A program made the translations under genes and the position numbers. From assembly GCA_963794475.1 (NCBI GenBank), contig CAWCDW010000002.1:744001-808000 (forward strand): a stretch of DNA of 64,000 nucleotides, given 5' to 3'. Origin of the DNA: GAS188 sp963794475. GTDB taxonomy: Bacteria > Pseudomonadota > Alphaproteobacteria > Rhizobiales > Beijerinckiaceae. Position 1 is the first letter of the stretch; every line of letters starts with the position of its first letter. Positions 35,295-44,961 of the stretch are shown one piece after another. A model generated the notes under the pieces. It saw only the letters and a program-made list of their open reading frames with translations, was not told where the DNA came from and ran no database searches.

Positions 35295-36525
35295 TCAATA
35301 CGTCTCGACATGGTAGCGGCCGGATTCGCGCATTTTCTTGCGCAGCTCGGCCCAGGCGAAGCCGGCGCCTCGGCAGACATCGTCGAAGGCCGAAATCCAC
35401 CCCCTGCTCCATTCCCTTCAGCCCGCACACATAGACATGGGTGTGCTCGGACCCCATGAGCTCAGCGATGCGCGCAGCCTCCTGCCGCATCAGGTCTTGC
35501 ACATAGGTCTTCGGCTCACCCGGCACGCGTGAATAGGCGAAGTGCTTGGTGAGGAGCGTTTCCGGCACCTTTTGCAACGGCCCGAAATAAGGGAGCTCCT
35601 CGGGACGGCGCGCGCCGAAGAAGAGCACCATGCGGCCCGGCGCATCGGGCATGGTGCGTCGCCGCCATTCGGTGAAGCCGCGGAAGGGAGCGGACCCGGT
35701 GCCGGTGCAGATCATCACGATATTGGCGGCCCGATCATTGGGCATGAGGAAGCTCGCCCCGAAAGGCCCCGTCACCTCGACCTTGGCGCCGCGCTCCAGG
35801 CCGCAAATGTAGCTCGAGCATTTGCCGAGGGGCTCGCGCTTGATCGTCAAGGCGAGATTATTGGTGTTTGGACGCTCGCCATGGCGCGGGCTCGCGACCG
35901 AATAGAGGCGGATGTGATGCGCGCGGCCTTCCTCATCCACGCCCGGCGGCACGATGCCGATGCTTTGGCCTTCGAGGATCGGGAAGGGCACATCGCCGAA
36001 ATCGAGGATAACGTGGCGCACGTCATTGTCGGCATCGGCATCGGTGAGCCGGTAATTGCCGGTGACGGTCGCAATCGCGGGTTTCGTCCGACTGAACAGA
36101 TTGACGACCGGCCGTCCCGCCGAGAGCGGCGCGACCGCCTTGCCGCCCGTTCCGCCATGGGCCGTGGCGATGAGCGCGTCGACCTCGGCCTCGAGAGCCT
36201 CATTCGACTGCGTCTCGCCGCCCTCACCGAGGGCCTGCGCGCCGACGCCTTGCTTGGCGAGTTCCCCCTGCGGCGGCAGCTCCTGCCAGGAATATTGCTC
36301 CTCGAGCGAGTAGGGGCGGTGCACCACGCGCCAATTGTCGATCGATCCTGTCGGGCAAGGAGAAATGCAATCCATGCAATAATTGCACTTGTCCGCATCG
36401 ACGACGTAATTCGTCCCGTCATTCGACACCGCGCCGACCGGGCAAGTCTCCTCGCAGGTGTTGCAGCGGATGCAGATCTCGGGATCGATCACATGTTGCT
36501 TGAGAAGGGCGGTTTCAGGAGACAT
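35295..36525 (-). CDS. boxA: Benzoyl-CoA 2,3-epoxidase reductase subunit BoxA, one frameshift
   Basis: The NADPH-dependent reductase that feeds electrons to BoxB. Two 4Fe-4S motifs open the protein (CIRCNTCEETCP at residues 18-29, CNYCMDCISPCP at 47-58), then a linker, then a ferredoxin-NADP reductase domain with RLYSVASP near 215, GPFGASFLMP near 260 and CTGTGSAPFRG near 277. Near the C-terminus the frame breaks at 35393-35395 (three A on the plus strand). Removing one restores an ending of KKMRESGRYHVETY and a stop at 35295, giving about 409 residues, which matches the family. It is the last of the box genes. Confidence 0.9.
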
Positions 36526-36545
36526 TGGGCACCTGTAAAAGGGGC

Positions 36546-36713
36546 GAGTAGCGAATAGCGAGTGGTGAGTAGTGAAGTCTCAAGATAAGAGATCCGAGTT
36601 GAGTATCGATATAGTGAGTAGTTAATAGAGAGGCGCCTGATAGTCTTCACTCTTCACTCTTCACTCTTCACTCTTCACTCTTCACTCTTACTCTACTTGC
36701 TACTCGCTACTCG
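36546..36713. repeat. Long heptanucleotide repeat arms between boxA and boxB
   Basis: The left arm is GAGTAGC, GAATAGC, GAGTGGT, GAGTAGT, GAAGTCT (36546-36580). The right arm is ten consecutive heptamers at 36644-36713: six perfect TCTTCAC units, then TCTTACT, CTACTTG, CTACTCG, CTACTCG. The right-arm end is the reverse complement of the left-arm start, so the two could fold into a long imperfect hairpin in the boxB-boxA intercistronic RNA. It fills most of the 199-bp gap. Confidence 0.85.
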
Positions 36714-36724
36714 CGATCTTGCTA

Positions 36725-38170
36725 CTACACAATCTTCACATATTCGAAATCGCCGGGCTTGTTGTCGATGCCCATTTTCGGCGGTGCGATCCAGGAGGCG
36801 AAGCGGTTGGGCCGCATCTCGGCCTTCATGAGCGATGCGATAAAGGCGCCGTCGGCCGCCGAGGGAAGGTAATTGTCGCGCTCCTTCTCCCATTGCAGGG
36901 TGCTCAAGAGCTCGCCTTTCGGATTGGCCTTCACATCCTTGAACTCGCCGATCTGCCGGTGAAAAGCCGTATGCGGCAAGGCGAGGCGGAAATTGACGCC
37001 GACTTTCTCGATGATCTTGTTCCAGCGTTCGACGCCCTTGGCGCAATCCTCGGTGTAATTGTCGCGAAGCCGCATATTGAGCGCCGTCAGCGCCGGCTCA
37101 TCGACGAGTTTGATCGCACCGCCGATGAATTTGGCGACCGGATAGGTGCCAGCGGTGAGGCGATGGTCGTCCGTGATCTTGGTCTCCTGAAAACGGCCCT
37201 TGAGCCCCGCGTTGTAGAAGTTCGCCGCGTTCGTCGAGACCTCAGAGCCGAAGAGGTCGAGCGAGAGCGAGTAATGCAAATTCATCTTCTTCTGCAGCGT
37301 CGGCAGATCGACGACGCCGAGGCCGCGGACCTTGTCGATCTCTCGCGGATCCTCGATGCCGGCTTCCTTCATCACCTCGCAAGTGCGCTGAATGGTGCGG
37401 CCGACGCCAGTCTCCCCCACGAACATATGGTGTGCCTCTTCGGTCAGCATGAAGCGGCAGGTGCGTGACAGCGGATCGAAGCCGGATTGGGCGAGCGATT
37501 CGAGCTGCATCTTGCCGTCACGATCCGTGAAGAAGGTGAACATGAAAAAGGAGAGCCAATCGGGCGTCGCTTCGTTGAAGGCGCCGAGCATGCGCGGAGC
37601 GTCCTCGGAGCCCGAGCGGCGGCGCAAAAGTTCGTCCGCCTCGTCACGCCCGTCGCGGCCGAAATATTTGTGCAGGAGGTAGACCATCGCCCAGAGATGT
37701 CGCCCTTCCTCGACATTCACCTGGAAGAGATTGCGCATGTCGTAAAGGGAGGGCGCGGTCTTGCCGAGGTGGCGCTGCTGCTCGACGGAGGCGGGTTCCG
37801 TATCGCCTTGCACCACGATCAGGCGGCGCAGCATGGCGCGATATTCGCCCGGCACCTCTTGCCAGGCAGGCTCGCCGAGATGCGCGCCGAAATTGACTTT
37901 GCGCCCCTCTTCCTTGGGCGCGAGAAGCACGCCCCAGCGATATTCGGGCATGCGGACATAATCGAATTTCGCCCAGCCTTTCGGATCGACGGAGATCGCC
38001 GTTCGCAAATAGACGAGCGCCTCTTGGAAGCCTTCAGGCCCCATGTCCTGCCACCAATCGAGATAACCCGGATGCCAGCGCTCGAGGGCTCTGAGCACCT
38101 GCCGATCCTCGGTGAGGCCGACGTTGTTTGGAATCTGGGTCGAGTAGTCGACCTGTTGGATATCGATCAT
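36725..38170 (-). CDS. boxB: Benzoyl-CoA 2,3-epoxidase oxygenase subunit BoxB
   Basis: The diiron oxygenase that epoxidises the aromatic ring of benzoyl-CoA, working with BoxA. The 481-residue protein is intact, of normal size, and carries Glu and His in helical segments of the diiron type (NVEEGRHLWAMVYLL near residue 150; TEEAHHMFVGETG near 240). The ATG at 38170 has GGAGC 7 nt upstream. Unlike boxA and boxC it has no frame break. The genes are ordered boxC-boxB-boxA in the direction of transcription. Confidence 0.95.
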   Translation of the reverse strand: MIDIQQVDYSTQIPNNVGLTEDRQVLRALERWHPGYLDWWQDMGPEGFQEALVYLRTAISVDPKGWAKFDYVRMPEYRWGVLLAPKEEGRKVNFGAHLGEPAWQEVPGEYRAMLRRLIVVQGDTEPASVEQQRHLGKTAPSLYDMRNLFQVNVEEGRHLWAMVYLLHKYFGRDGRDEADELLRRRSGSEDAPRMLGAFNEATPDWLSFFMFTFFTDRDGKMQLESLAQSGFDPLSRTCRFMLTEEAHHMFVGETGVGRTIQRTCEVMKEAGIEDPREIDKVRGLGVVDLPTLQKKMNLHYSLSLDLFGSEVSTNAANFYNAGLKGRFQETKITDDHRLTAGTYPVAKFIGGAIKLVDEPALTALNMRLRDNYTEDCAKGVERWNKIIEKVGVNFRLALPHTAFHRQIGEFKDVKANPKGELLSTLQWEKERDNYLPSAADGAFIASLMKAEMRPNRFASWIAPPKMGIDNKPGDFEYVKIV

Positions 38171-38189
38171 CTCTTGTGCTCCAGTATTG

Positions 38190-38256
38190 GCGAGTAGCGA
38201 GTAGCGAAAAGTAAGAAGTGACCAAGCGAGTTTGCTATTTGCTATTCGCTACTCGC
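38190..38256. repeat. Heptamer inverted repeat between boxB and boxC
   Basis: The left arm GGCGAGTAGCGAGTAGC begins at 38189; the right arm, ending near 38256, is TTTGCTA TTTGCTA TTCGCTA CTCGCC, whose reverse complement GGCGAGTAGCGAATAGC nearly matches the left arm. The 7-bp period is clear in both. It fills the 90-bp gap between boxC and boxB and would form a strong hairpin in the transcript. Confidence 0.85.
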
Positions 38257-38260
38257 CTCC

Positions 38261-39950
38261 TCACACCCGCCTCGGATCGAACACCGGCTTCTGCCCGGTG
38301 CCGTAACGGCGCAGAGCGCCTTCCTCGCCGACGGCGTTCGGGCGTTGAAAGATCCAGTTCTGCCAAGCGGTCAGCCTCGCGAAAATCTTGCTTTCCATCG
38401 TTTCCGGCCCTCCGAAACGCAAATTCGCTTCGAGACCCGTGAGGCTGTCGGGCGAGAAGCTTCGGCGTTCCTCGAGGAAGACGCGGATTTCATCATCCCA
38501 ATCGATGTCGTCGAGCGCGAAGGTGACGAGGCCTTGCTCTTGCGCCTCCTCAGCGTCGATGAGCTCGCCGAGCTTTTTCCTGGCGCGCTCCACATCCTCG
38601 GGATCGGCGAGAAAGCGCGATTGAAGCCGGGTGAGCCCATTCACCATCGGATAGCTGCCGAAATTGCATTCGCCGAGCCCGATCCGCGCCGGCGCACGGT
38701 TGTCGCCCTCCCGCTCGCCGATGAACATGTAGGAGCGATCGGCGGCAAAGACGATCTCCGCGAGCGTTCCGGCAAAGCTGGAGCCCGGCTCGATGAGCGC
38801 AACGATCGTGCGCGAGGTCATGTCGAGCCGCTTCAGCACCCGCTTCCACAAAAGCCTGATCTCGCGGGCGAGCCAATGTTCGCGATGCTGGGCGAGGAAA
38901 GCGTCAAAGGCCAGCACCTTCTCGATCGTGCCGCTCGATCTGAAAAGGATGGCGGCGACGTCGAACTCATTGTTGCGGATGTCGAGAATGGCGTCGTCGA
39001 GCTCGCGGGCGAGCTGGAGCGGCCAGAAGCTCGCGCCGAGCGCCACCATCTCTTCGGCTGTCGCGGGCGGCGCGTTATCGGAAGCCTTGAGCGTGAGGGA
39101 CGCGAGGCGCTCGGCCCTGTCGAAGGCGACCGACACATATTCGTATTCGATGGCATCCGCGCTCCTTTGCCTTTTCACGCGGCTCGAGGCTGATCCCGGT
39201 CCCTTGGATAAGACGCGGTGATTTTTCCGCGAATTGGCGCGCACGCTCGGCGACTACCGTCTCGAGCCGCGTGCTCGGCACGATCTCGTCGACGAGACGC
39301 CATTCGACGGCGCGTTTGCCTTTGACGCCTTCCTCGGTGGTGCAGAAGACGTCGGCCCGGTCGCGGCGCACCTTGCGTTTATCCGTGAGTCGCGTGAGCC
39401 CGCCCGTGCCCGGAAGCACCGCGAGCAAGGGCACCTCCGGCAAAGCGACCGACGCTGAGCCGTCGTCGACCAAAATGATGTGGTCGGCCGCGAGCGCGAG
39501 CTCATATCCCCCGCCGGCCGCCGTGCCGTTGATCACGCAAATCGTCGGCAGCCCCGAATATTGACTCGCATCCTCGAAGGCGTTTCGGGTCTCATTGGTG
39601 AATTTGCAGAAATTCACCTTGTGGGGATGTGAAGAGCCGGCGAGCATGCGGATGTTGGCGCCGGCGCAAAACACCCGGTTCTTGGCCGAACGGAGCACCA
39701 GCACCTTCACCCCGGGATGCTCGAATCGGACCCGCTGCAAGGCGTCGGCAAGCTCGATGTCGACGCCGAGATCATAGGAATTCAGCTTCAGCTGATAGCC
39801 GTCGAAGAGCCCGCCATCCTCGTCCACATCCATGAACAGATTGGCGATCTCTCCATCGACCGATAATTTCCAATGCCGATATTGCGCCGGATCGGTGGCA
39901 AATTCGATGCGATCGCGCCCATTGGCCAATTTGCGCTCGGCCTCGGCCAT
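38261..39950 (-). CDS. boxC: 2,3-Epoxybenzoyl-CoA dihydrolase BoxC, one frameshift
   Basis: An enoyl-CoA hydratase-family enzyme that opens the epoxide ring to 3,4-dehydroadipyl-CoA semialdehyde and formate. Corrected length is about 562 residues, as expected for the two-part BoxC. The crotonase oxyanion segments are visible (KNRVFCAGANIRML near residue 90 and VINGTAAGGGYELALA near 138). Removing one base of the CC pair at 39157-39158 joins the two halves (KAKER to DAIEYEYVSV). The ATG at 39950 follows GGGAGGAAACCG. It is the first box gene, divergent from boxR. Confidence 0.9.
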
Positions 39951-40087
39951 CGGTTTCCTCCCAAGCTCGACAGCGATGCACTATATTGCATGATCCACAA
40001 TTCGTCCAGGGTGGGATAACATAAAAATAATAGGACGCGACGAAAATCCATCGACCTTTGTGGAATTATAATGCATAATCGTTTCTC
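39951..40087. promoter_or_regulatory. boxC/boxR divergent promoter with TGCA operator boxes
   Basis: The 137-bp divergent gap is strikingly AT-rich. TGCA occurs at 39977-39980 and 39987-39990, forming TGCACTATATTGCA, and again at 40072-40075 inside TAATGCATAAT just before the boxR start. The related BzdR regulator is known to bind TGCA-containing palindromes that overlap its target promoters, so these are likely BoxR operators controlling both directions. Confidence 0.65.
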
Positions 40088-41110
40088 ATGAGGGCAGCAC
40101 CGGTCAGCACCTCCACGCGCCCCCATGCGCTCGAGGCCGAAGCTTCGGGCGAGGCCGGGGCTTCGAGCGCTCCTCGCTTTGAGGATACCGGCGCCAAAGC
40201 GGCCAGGCTCGGCCGGTCACGCGAACGCGACGACGCCTTACTCGTCGAGCTCGGGCAAAGGGTGCGGCAAATGCGGGCGCTGCGCGGCATGTCGCGCAAG
40301 ACCTTGAGCCGCGCCTCGGGCGTCTCCGAACGGTATATCGCCCAGCTCGAAAGCGGCCTCGCCAATCCTTCGATCACCCTGCTTCGCCGTGTCGCCGGCG
40401 CGACCGGAAGGCCGTTGGAGGATCTCATCAGCAGCGAGCCCGCCTCGCAAGCCCAGGACTGGGCCTTGATGCGCGAGCTCATGCGGCGTGCGTCACCCGA
40501 AGCCATGCGCGCCGCGAAAGCGCTCCTCGCCGGCGATCGGCTTAAGGCCGAGCCGCCGACCGGCGAGCTCTCAGCACCCGTCGTTCGCGTGGCGCTCATC
40601 GGGCTCAGGGGCGCGGGTAAATCGACGCTCGGGCGTCTTACCGCCGAGCGGCTCGGCTGGAATTTCATCGAGCTCAACAAGGAGATCGAGCGCGACACCG
40701 GCTTGTCGATCGCCGAGGTGTTCTCGCTTTATGGCCAGGATGGCTATCGCCGACTCGAGCTTGCGGCGCTGGAGCAGGTCTTGGCGCGCAAGGGGGCCAT
40801 GATGGTCGCGACCGCCGGCGGTATTGTCGCGGAACCCGTGACCTTCGAGCTTTTGCGGTCGTCCTGCTTCACCGTCTGGGTGAAGGCCAAACCCGCCGAG
40901 CATATGAGCCGCGTGCGCGAGCAAGGCGATTTGCGTCCGATGGCTGATGACAAGGCCGCCATGGCCGAGCTCATGACCATCCTGTCGAGCCGCGAGCCGC
41001 TCTACGCGCGCGCCGACGCGGTGGTCGACACGTCGAGCAAGGATGTGGAGACGAGCGTGAGCGAGTTGCTGGGTGTCATTGGGGGCACGGGGCTCGCTGC
41101 CGAAAACTGA
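40088..41110 (+). CDS. boxR: BoxR/BzdR-type transcriptional regulator (HTH plus shikimate-kinase-like domain)
   Basis: A 340-residue fusion. After a ~50-residue disordered lead, an XRE helix-turn-helix domain (residues about 55-115, MSRKTLSRASGVSERYIAQLESG) is followed by a shikimate-kinase-like domain from about 165 with Walker A LRGAGKST. In this family the second domain senses benzoyl-CoA and relieves repression of box or bzd genes. It diverges from boxC across a 137-bp gap with TGCA boxes. The gene is intact. Confidence 0.92.
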   Translation: MRAAPVSTSTRPHALEAEASGEAGASSAPRFEDTGAKAARLGRSRERDDALLVELGQRVRQMRALRGMSRKTLSRASGVSERYIAQLESGLANPSITLLRRVAGATGRPLEDLISSEPASQAQDWALMRELMRRASPEAMRAAKALLAGDRLKAEPPTGELSAPVVRVALIGLRGAGKSTLGRLTAERLGWNFIELNKEIERDTGLSIAEVFSLYGQDGYRRLELAALEQVLARKGAMMVATAGGIVAEPVTFELLRSSCFTVWVKAKPAEHMSRVREQGDLRPMADDKAAMAELMTILSSREPLYARADAVVDTSSKDVETSVSELLGVIGGTGLAAEN

Positions 41111-41158
41111 TGGGGCCGATGCGGCTGGCGACCCTATCGGAGGCGGCATACCGGCGGC

Positions 41159-41284
41159 TTACATCCTCGCGCGCACCAATTTCACGAGCCAAGCACCCGC
41201 CTCACTTGCTGTTACGTGCAAGCCATCGGCCAGATAATGCGCCCACGCCGTGGTGGCTTCTTGGCGAAGCCGCTCGCGGCGCAC
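41159..41284 (-). pseudogene. Short antitoxin-like fragment
   Basis: A 41-residue frame from a GTG reads RRERLRQEATTAWAHYL, then GLHVTASEAGAWLVKL, resembling the body of small CopG/RHH-type antitoxins (pattern W-x-x-Y-x-x-x-G-L-H-V-T-x-x-E-x-x-x-W-L). The frame stays open upstream towards the dnaJ 3' end without a clear start, and no ParE/RelE-type toxin follows. It is probably a remnant. It occupies the 241-bp gap between boxR and dnaJ. Confidence 0.35.
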
Positions 41285-41351
41285 GCCATATTTGTTCTTG
41301 CTCGATCCTTTCCTGCATTGCTTCGTCAACTCAAGCTTGCTGTCGTCAGCC

Positions 41352-42473
41352 TCACCGGCCCTCGAAAAAATCCTTCACCTTGGCAAAGAAGCCGCTCGAT
41401 TCGGGTTGGGTCGCGCTCGAGCTCTCCTTGTCGAATTCCATCAGCAATTCGCGCTGGCGCCGGGTGAGATTCTGGGGCGTTTCCACCACCGCTTGAATGT
41501 GCAAGTCGCCGAAATCGCGGCTGCGCAAGACCGGCATGCCCTTGCCCCTCAGGCGGAACTGTTTGCCGGTCTGGGCGCCTTCGGGGATATGCAGCTTGGC
41601 CTGCCCGCCATCGAGCGTCGGCACGGTGATGTCGCCGCCGAGCGCGGCAGTGGTCATCGAGATCGGCACGCGGCAGAAGAGCTCGGCGCCGTCGCGCTGA
41701 TAAAAGGGGTGAGGCTTCACCGACAAGAAGAGATAAAGATCACCGGACGCCGCACCGCGCGTGCCCGCATCCCCCTCTCCGGCCAGGCGGATGCGCGTGC
41801 CATCCTCGACGCCGGGCGGAATGTTGACGGAGAGCGAGCGTTCCCGCGTCACCCTTCCCATGCCGGCGCACGCCCCGCAAGGATTGTCGATCGTCTCTCC
41901 GCGCCCATGACAGCTCGGACAGGCGCGCTCGATCGAGAAGAAGCCTTGCGTCGCGCGCACGCGGCCGTGGCCGTGGCAGGTGGCGCAGCTTCGCGGCTTC
42001 GAGCCGGGCTTCGCGCCCGAGCCCGAGCATTTCTCGCAAAGCATGTTGGTCGGCACATCGATCTTTGCCGTCTTGCCCTTGAAGGCCTCCTCGAGCGTGA
42101 TCTCGACATCGGCTCTGCGATCAGCGCCGCGTTCGCGGCCCTGGCCACGCCCCCGCTGCCTCGTGTCGCCGAAGAAGGTGTCGAAGATATCCGACATGAA
42201 ATCGGAAAAATCGGGCCCGAAGCCAGGGCCGCCCGCGCCGTTTCCTTGCGCGAAAGCCTGGTGCCCGAAGCGATCGTAAGCGGCGCGCTTCTGCCCGTCC
42301 GAGAGGACCTGATAGGCCTCGTTGATCTCCTTGAAGCGCAGCTCCGCCTGATGGTCGCCGGGGTTGCGGTCGGGATGGTGTTGCATCGCGAGCTTGCGGA
42401 AGCTCGCCTTGAGCTGCACCTCGGTCGCGGTGCGTTCGACGCCGAGCACTTCGTAATAGTCGCGTTTGGACAT
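41352..42473 (-). CDS. dnaJ: Chaperone DnaJ
   Basis: The Hsp40 co-chaperone that stimulates DnaK ATPase activity. The J domain carries HPD in MQHHPDRNPG near residue 33, then a Gly/Phe-rich linker, four zinc-binding CxxCxGxG-type motifs (CEKCSGSG, CATCHGHG, CPSCHGRG, CGACAGMG) and the C-terminal substrate domain. The ATG at 42473 gives MSKRDYYEVLG and 373 residues; a GTG five codons upstream is in frame. It lies downstream of dnaK, separated by a 450-bp gap. Confidence 0.95.
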   Translation of the reverse strand: MSKRDYYEVLGVERTATEVQLKASFRKLAMQHHPDRNPGDHQAELRFKEINEAYQVLSDGQKRAAYDRFGHQAFAQGNGAGGPGFGPDFSDFMSDIFDTFFGDTRQRGRGQGRERGADRRADVEITLEEAFKGKTAKIDVPTNMLCEKCSGSGAKPGSKPRSCATCHGHGRVRATQGFFSIERACPSCHGRGETIDNPCGACAGMGRVTRERSLSVNIPPGVEDGTRIRLAGEGDAGTRGAASGDLYLFLSVKPHPFYQRDGAELFCRVPISMTTAALGGDITVPTLDGGQAKLHIPEGAQTGKQFRLRGKGMPVLRSRDFGDLHIQAVVETPQNLTRRQRELLMEFDKESSSATQPESSGFFAKVKDFFEGR

Positions 42474-42488
42474 CGTCTGCGTCGCCAC

Positions 42489-42937
42489 GATTATTGCCTC
42501 ACAGCCCTATTCGTTTCTGCGGGCGCGCCATGGCCCCCATCGGCAACTTTGCCCGACCGAACCGGCACCGAGCGGTGCCGCGACGGCGAGGCGAAATAGC
42601 CTTTATCGGCGCAACGGTCGAGAGCATGCCGAGCTCGCCGCGCGCACACGCGGCGAGATGCCGCGCATCTCGAAATATCCCTGATCGATTTTGCAAGCGC
42701 CAAGGCCGCTGGCGACGCTCCCCCTCGCCTTCTCGCCCCGTTGAGCGGGCCCGCCAAAATGCGTTCGCCCGCCGAGGCTCCTTGGCGGAGCTTCCGCGGG
42801 CGAACACCGATCGAGGGCAAAGCGGCCGTCGCGCCGCATCATCCACGGCCGTCAGCATCTTGGTTCCACACGATCCGAAGAACGCGGGGTCGGTGAGAGC
42901 GCGGTTCGGATGCGCATCTTCGCCTCACGCCCGAGCG
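42489..42937. other. dnaK-dnaJ intercistronic region with inverted repeat
   Basis: This 449-bp gap lacks a gene. GTTCGCCCGC at 42763-42772 pairs with GCGGGCGAAC at 42796-42805 (10-bp stem) around an inner GCTCC/GGAGC pairing, giving a two-tier hairpin. It may serve as a terminator or attenuator between dnaK and dnaJ, or be a dispersed repeat. The long gap suggests dnaJ also has its own promoter. Confidence 0.5.
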
Positions 42938-44857
42938 TCAGGCGCTCTTTTTCTTGTCGTCCTCGCCGACTTCCTTGAACTCGGCGTCGATGACATCGTC
43001 CTTCTTCGGCTCTTGCTCGCCGGCAGGTTGAGCCCCCGCTTGCGCCTCGGCTTGGCTCGCCTTGTACATCGCCTCGCCGAGCTTCATCGACGCTTGCAAG
43101 AGCTCGTTGGTGCGCGACTTGATCGCCTCGACATCCTCGCCGCCGAGCGCGGTCTTGAGCGCTTCCACCGCGGTCTCGATCGCGGATTTGTCCTCGGCCG
43201 AAACCTTGTCGCCAAACTCCTTGACCGACTTGTCGGTGGAGTGCACGAGGGATTCGCCCTGGTTCTTCGCCTCGACCAGTTCGCGACGCTTCTTGTCCTC
43301 GGTTGCATGAGCCTCGGCATCCTTGACCATCTTCTGGATGTCGGCGTCCGAAAGGCCGCCCGAGGCCTGGATGCGGATCTGCTGCTCCTTGTTCGTCGCC
43401 TTGTCCTTCGCCGAAACGTTGACGATGCCGTTCGCGTCGATGTCGAAGGTCACCTCGACCTGCGGCACGCCGCGCGGAGCCGGCGGGATGCCGACGAGAT
43501 CGAACTGGCCGAGAAGCTTGTTGTCGGCCGCCATCTCTCGCTCGCCTTGGAAGACGCGGATGGTCACCGCGGTCTGATTGTCCTCGGCGGTCGAGAACAC
43601 CTGGCTCTTCTTGGTTGGGATGGTCGTATTGCGGTCGATGAGCCGCGTGAACACCCCGCCCAAAGTCTCGATCCCAAGCGACAGCGGCGTGACGTCGAGA
43701 AGCAACACATCCTTCACATCGCCCTGCAGCACGCCCGCCTGGACGGCCGCGCCGATGGCGACCACCTCATCGGGGTTGACGCCCTTGTGAGGCTCCTTGC
43801 CGAAGAACTGCTTCACCACGTCCTGGACCTTGGGCATGCGCGTCATGCCGCCGACGAGGACAACCTCGTCTATCTGCCCGGCCGAGAGCCCGGCATCCTT
43901 CAGCGCCTTGCGGCAAGGCTCCACCGTCTTCTGGATGAGATCATCCACGAGCGATTCGAACTTGGCGCGCGAAAGCTTCAAGGTGAGGTGCTTCGGCCCC
44001 GTGGCGTCGGCCGTGATGTAGGGAAGGTTGATCTCGGTCTGGGTGGCCGAGGACAATTCGATCTTCGCCTTCTCAGCCGCCTCCTTGAGGCGCTGGAGGG
44101 CGAGCTTGTCCTTCGTTAAGTCGATCCCCTGCTCCTTCTTGAACTCGCCCGCGAGATATTCGACGAGACGCATGTCGAAATCCTCGCCGCCGAGGAAGGT
44201 GTCGCCATTCGTCGACTTCACCTCGAATACGCCATCGCCGATCTCGAGAATCGAGACGTCGAAGGTGCCGCCCCCGAGGTCGTAGACCGCGATGGTGCCC
44301 GCTTTACGTTTGTCGAGGCCATAGGCGAGCGCCGCCGCCGTGGGCTCGTTGATGATGCGCAGGACTTCGAGCCCGGCGATCTTGCCGGCGTCCTTCGTCG
44401 CTTGGCGCTGGGCGTCGTTGAAATAGGCCGGAACCGTGATCACGGCCTGGGTGACGGGCGAGCCGAGATGAGCCTCCGCCGTCTCCTTCATCTTGCCGAG
44501 CACGAAGGCCGAGATCTGGGAAGGCGAGTAGGCCTTGCCGTCCGCCTCGACCCAGGCATCGCCATTGGCCGCCTTGATGATCTTGTAAGGGACGAGCGTC
44601 TTGTCCTTTTGCGTCATCGGATCGCTGTAGGTGCGTCCGATGAGGCGCTTGATGGCGAAGAAAGTGCGTTCCGGGTTGGTGACCGCCTGGCGCTTGGCCG
44701 GCTGGCCGACGAGCCGCTCACCATCATCCGTGAAGGCCACGATCGAAGGCGTGGTGCGCGCGCCTTCGGAATTCTCAATGACCTTCGGTGTCGCGCCGTC
44801 CATCACCGCCACGCAGGAATTCGTGGTGCCGAGGTCGATGCCAATGACTTTACCCAT
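42938..44857 (-). CDS. dnaK: Chaperone DnaK (Hsp70)
   Basis: The full-length 639-residue Hsp70. The nucleotide-binding domain opens with IGIDLGTTNSCVAVM and contains AVITVPAYFNDAQRQATKDAG near residue 140 and VYDLGGGTFDVSIL near 193. The peptide-binding domain follows from about 390 (LLLDVTPLSLGIETLGG), and the C-terminal tail ends in an acidic DDVIDAEFKEV motif. The ATG at 44857 follows AGGGATCC. grpE is not adjacent. Confidence 0.97.
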   Translation of the reverse strand: MGKVIGIDLGTTNSCVAVMDGATPKVIENSEGARTTPSIVAFTDDGERLVGQPAKRQAVTNPERTFFAIKRLIGRTYSDPMTQKDKTLVPYKIIKAANGDAWVEADGKAYSPSQISAFVLGKMKETAEAHLGSPVTQAVITVPAYFNDAQRQATKDAGKIAGLEVLRIINEPTAAALAYGLDKRKAGTIAVYDLGGGTFDVSILEIGDGVFEVKSTNGDTFLGGEDFDMRLVEYLAGEFKKEQGIDLTKDKLALQRLKEAAEKAKIELSSATQTEINLPYITADATGPKHLTLKLSRAKFESLVDDLIQKTVEPCRKALKDAGLSAGQIDEVVLVGGMTRMPKVQDVVKQFFGKEPHKGVNPDEVVAIGAAVQAGVLQGDVKDVLLLDVTPLSLGIETLGGVFTRLIDRNTTIPTKKSQVFSTAEDNQTAVTIRVFQGEREMAADNKLLGQFDLVGIPPAPRGVPQVEVTFDIDANGIVNVSAKDKATNKEQQIRIQASGGLSDADIQKMVKDAEAHATEDKKRRELVEAKNQGESLVHSTDKSVKEFGDKVSAEDKSAIETAVEALKTALGGEDVEAIKSRTNELLQASMKLGEAMYKASQAEAQAGAQPAGEQEPKKDDVIDAEFKEVGEDDKKKSA

Positions 44858-44961
44858 GATAGGATCCCTTGAATTTAGAAAGCAGATCGCCCGACCCCGT
44901 AGCAGCCGGGCATGGGCTCCGGCGAGGCCCTGTGCTGTGCGCAGTGTGCCACGGACCGAAG

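Noticed and set aside
36644..36713. CRISPR-like tandem repeats
   Set aside because: Units are 7 bp, contiguous and without spacers, and no cas genes lie nearby. They are simple heptamer repeats.
42494..44119. 541-codon open frame antisense to dnaK
   Set aside because: Long antisense frames over dnaK are a known artefact of its codon usage; no domain is evident.
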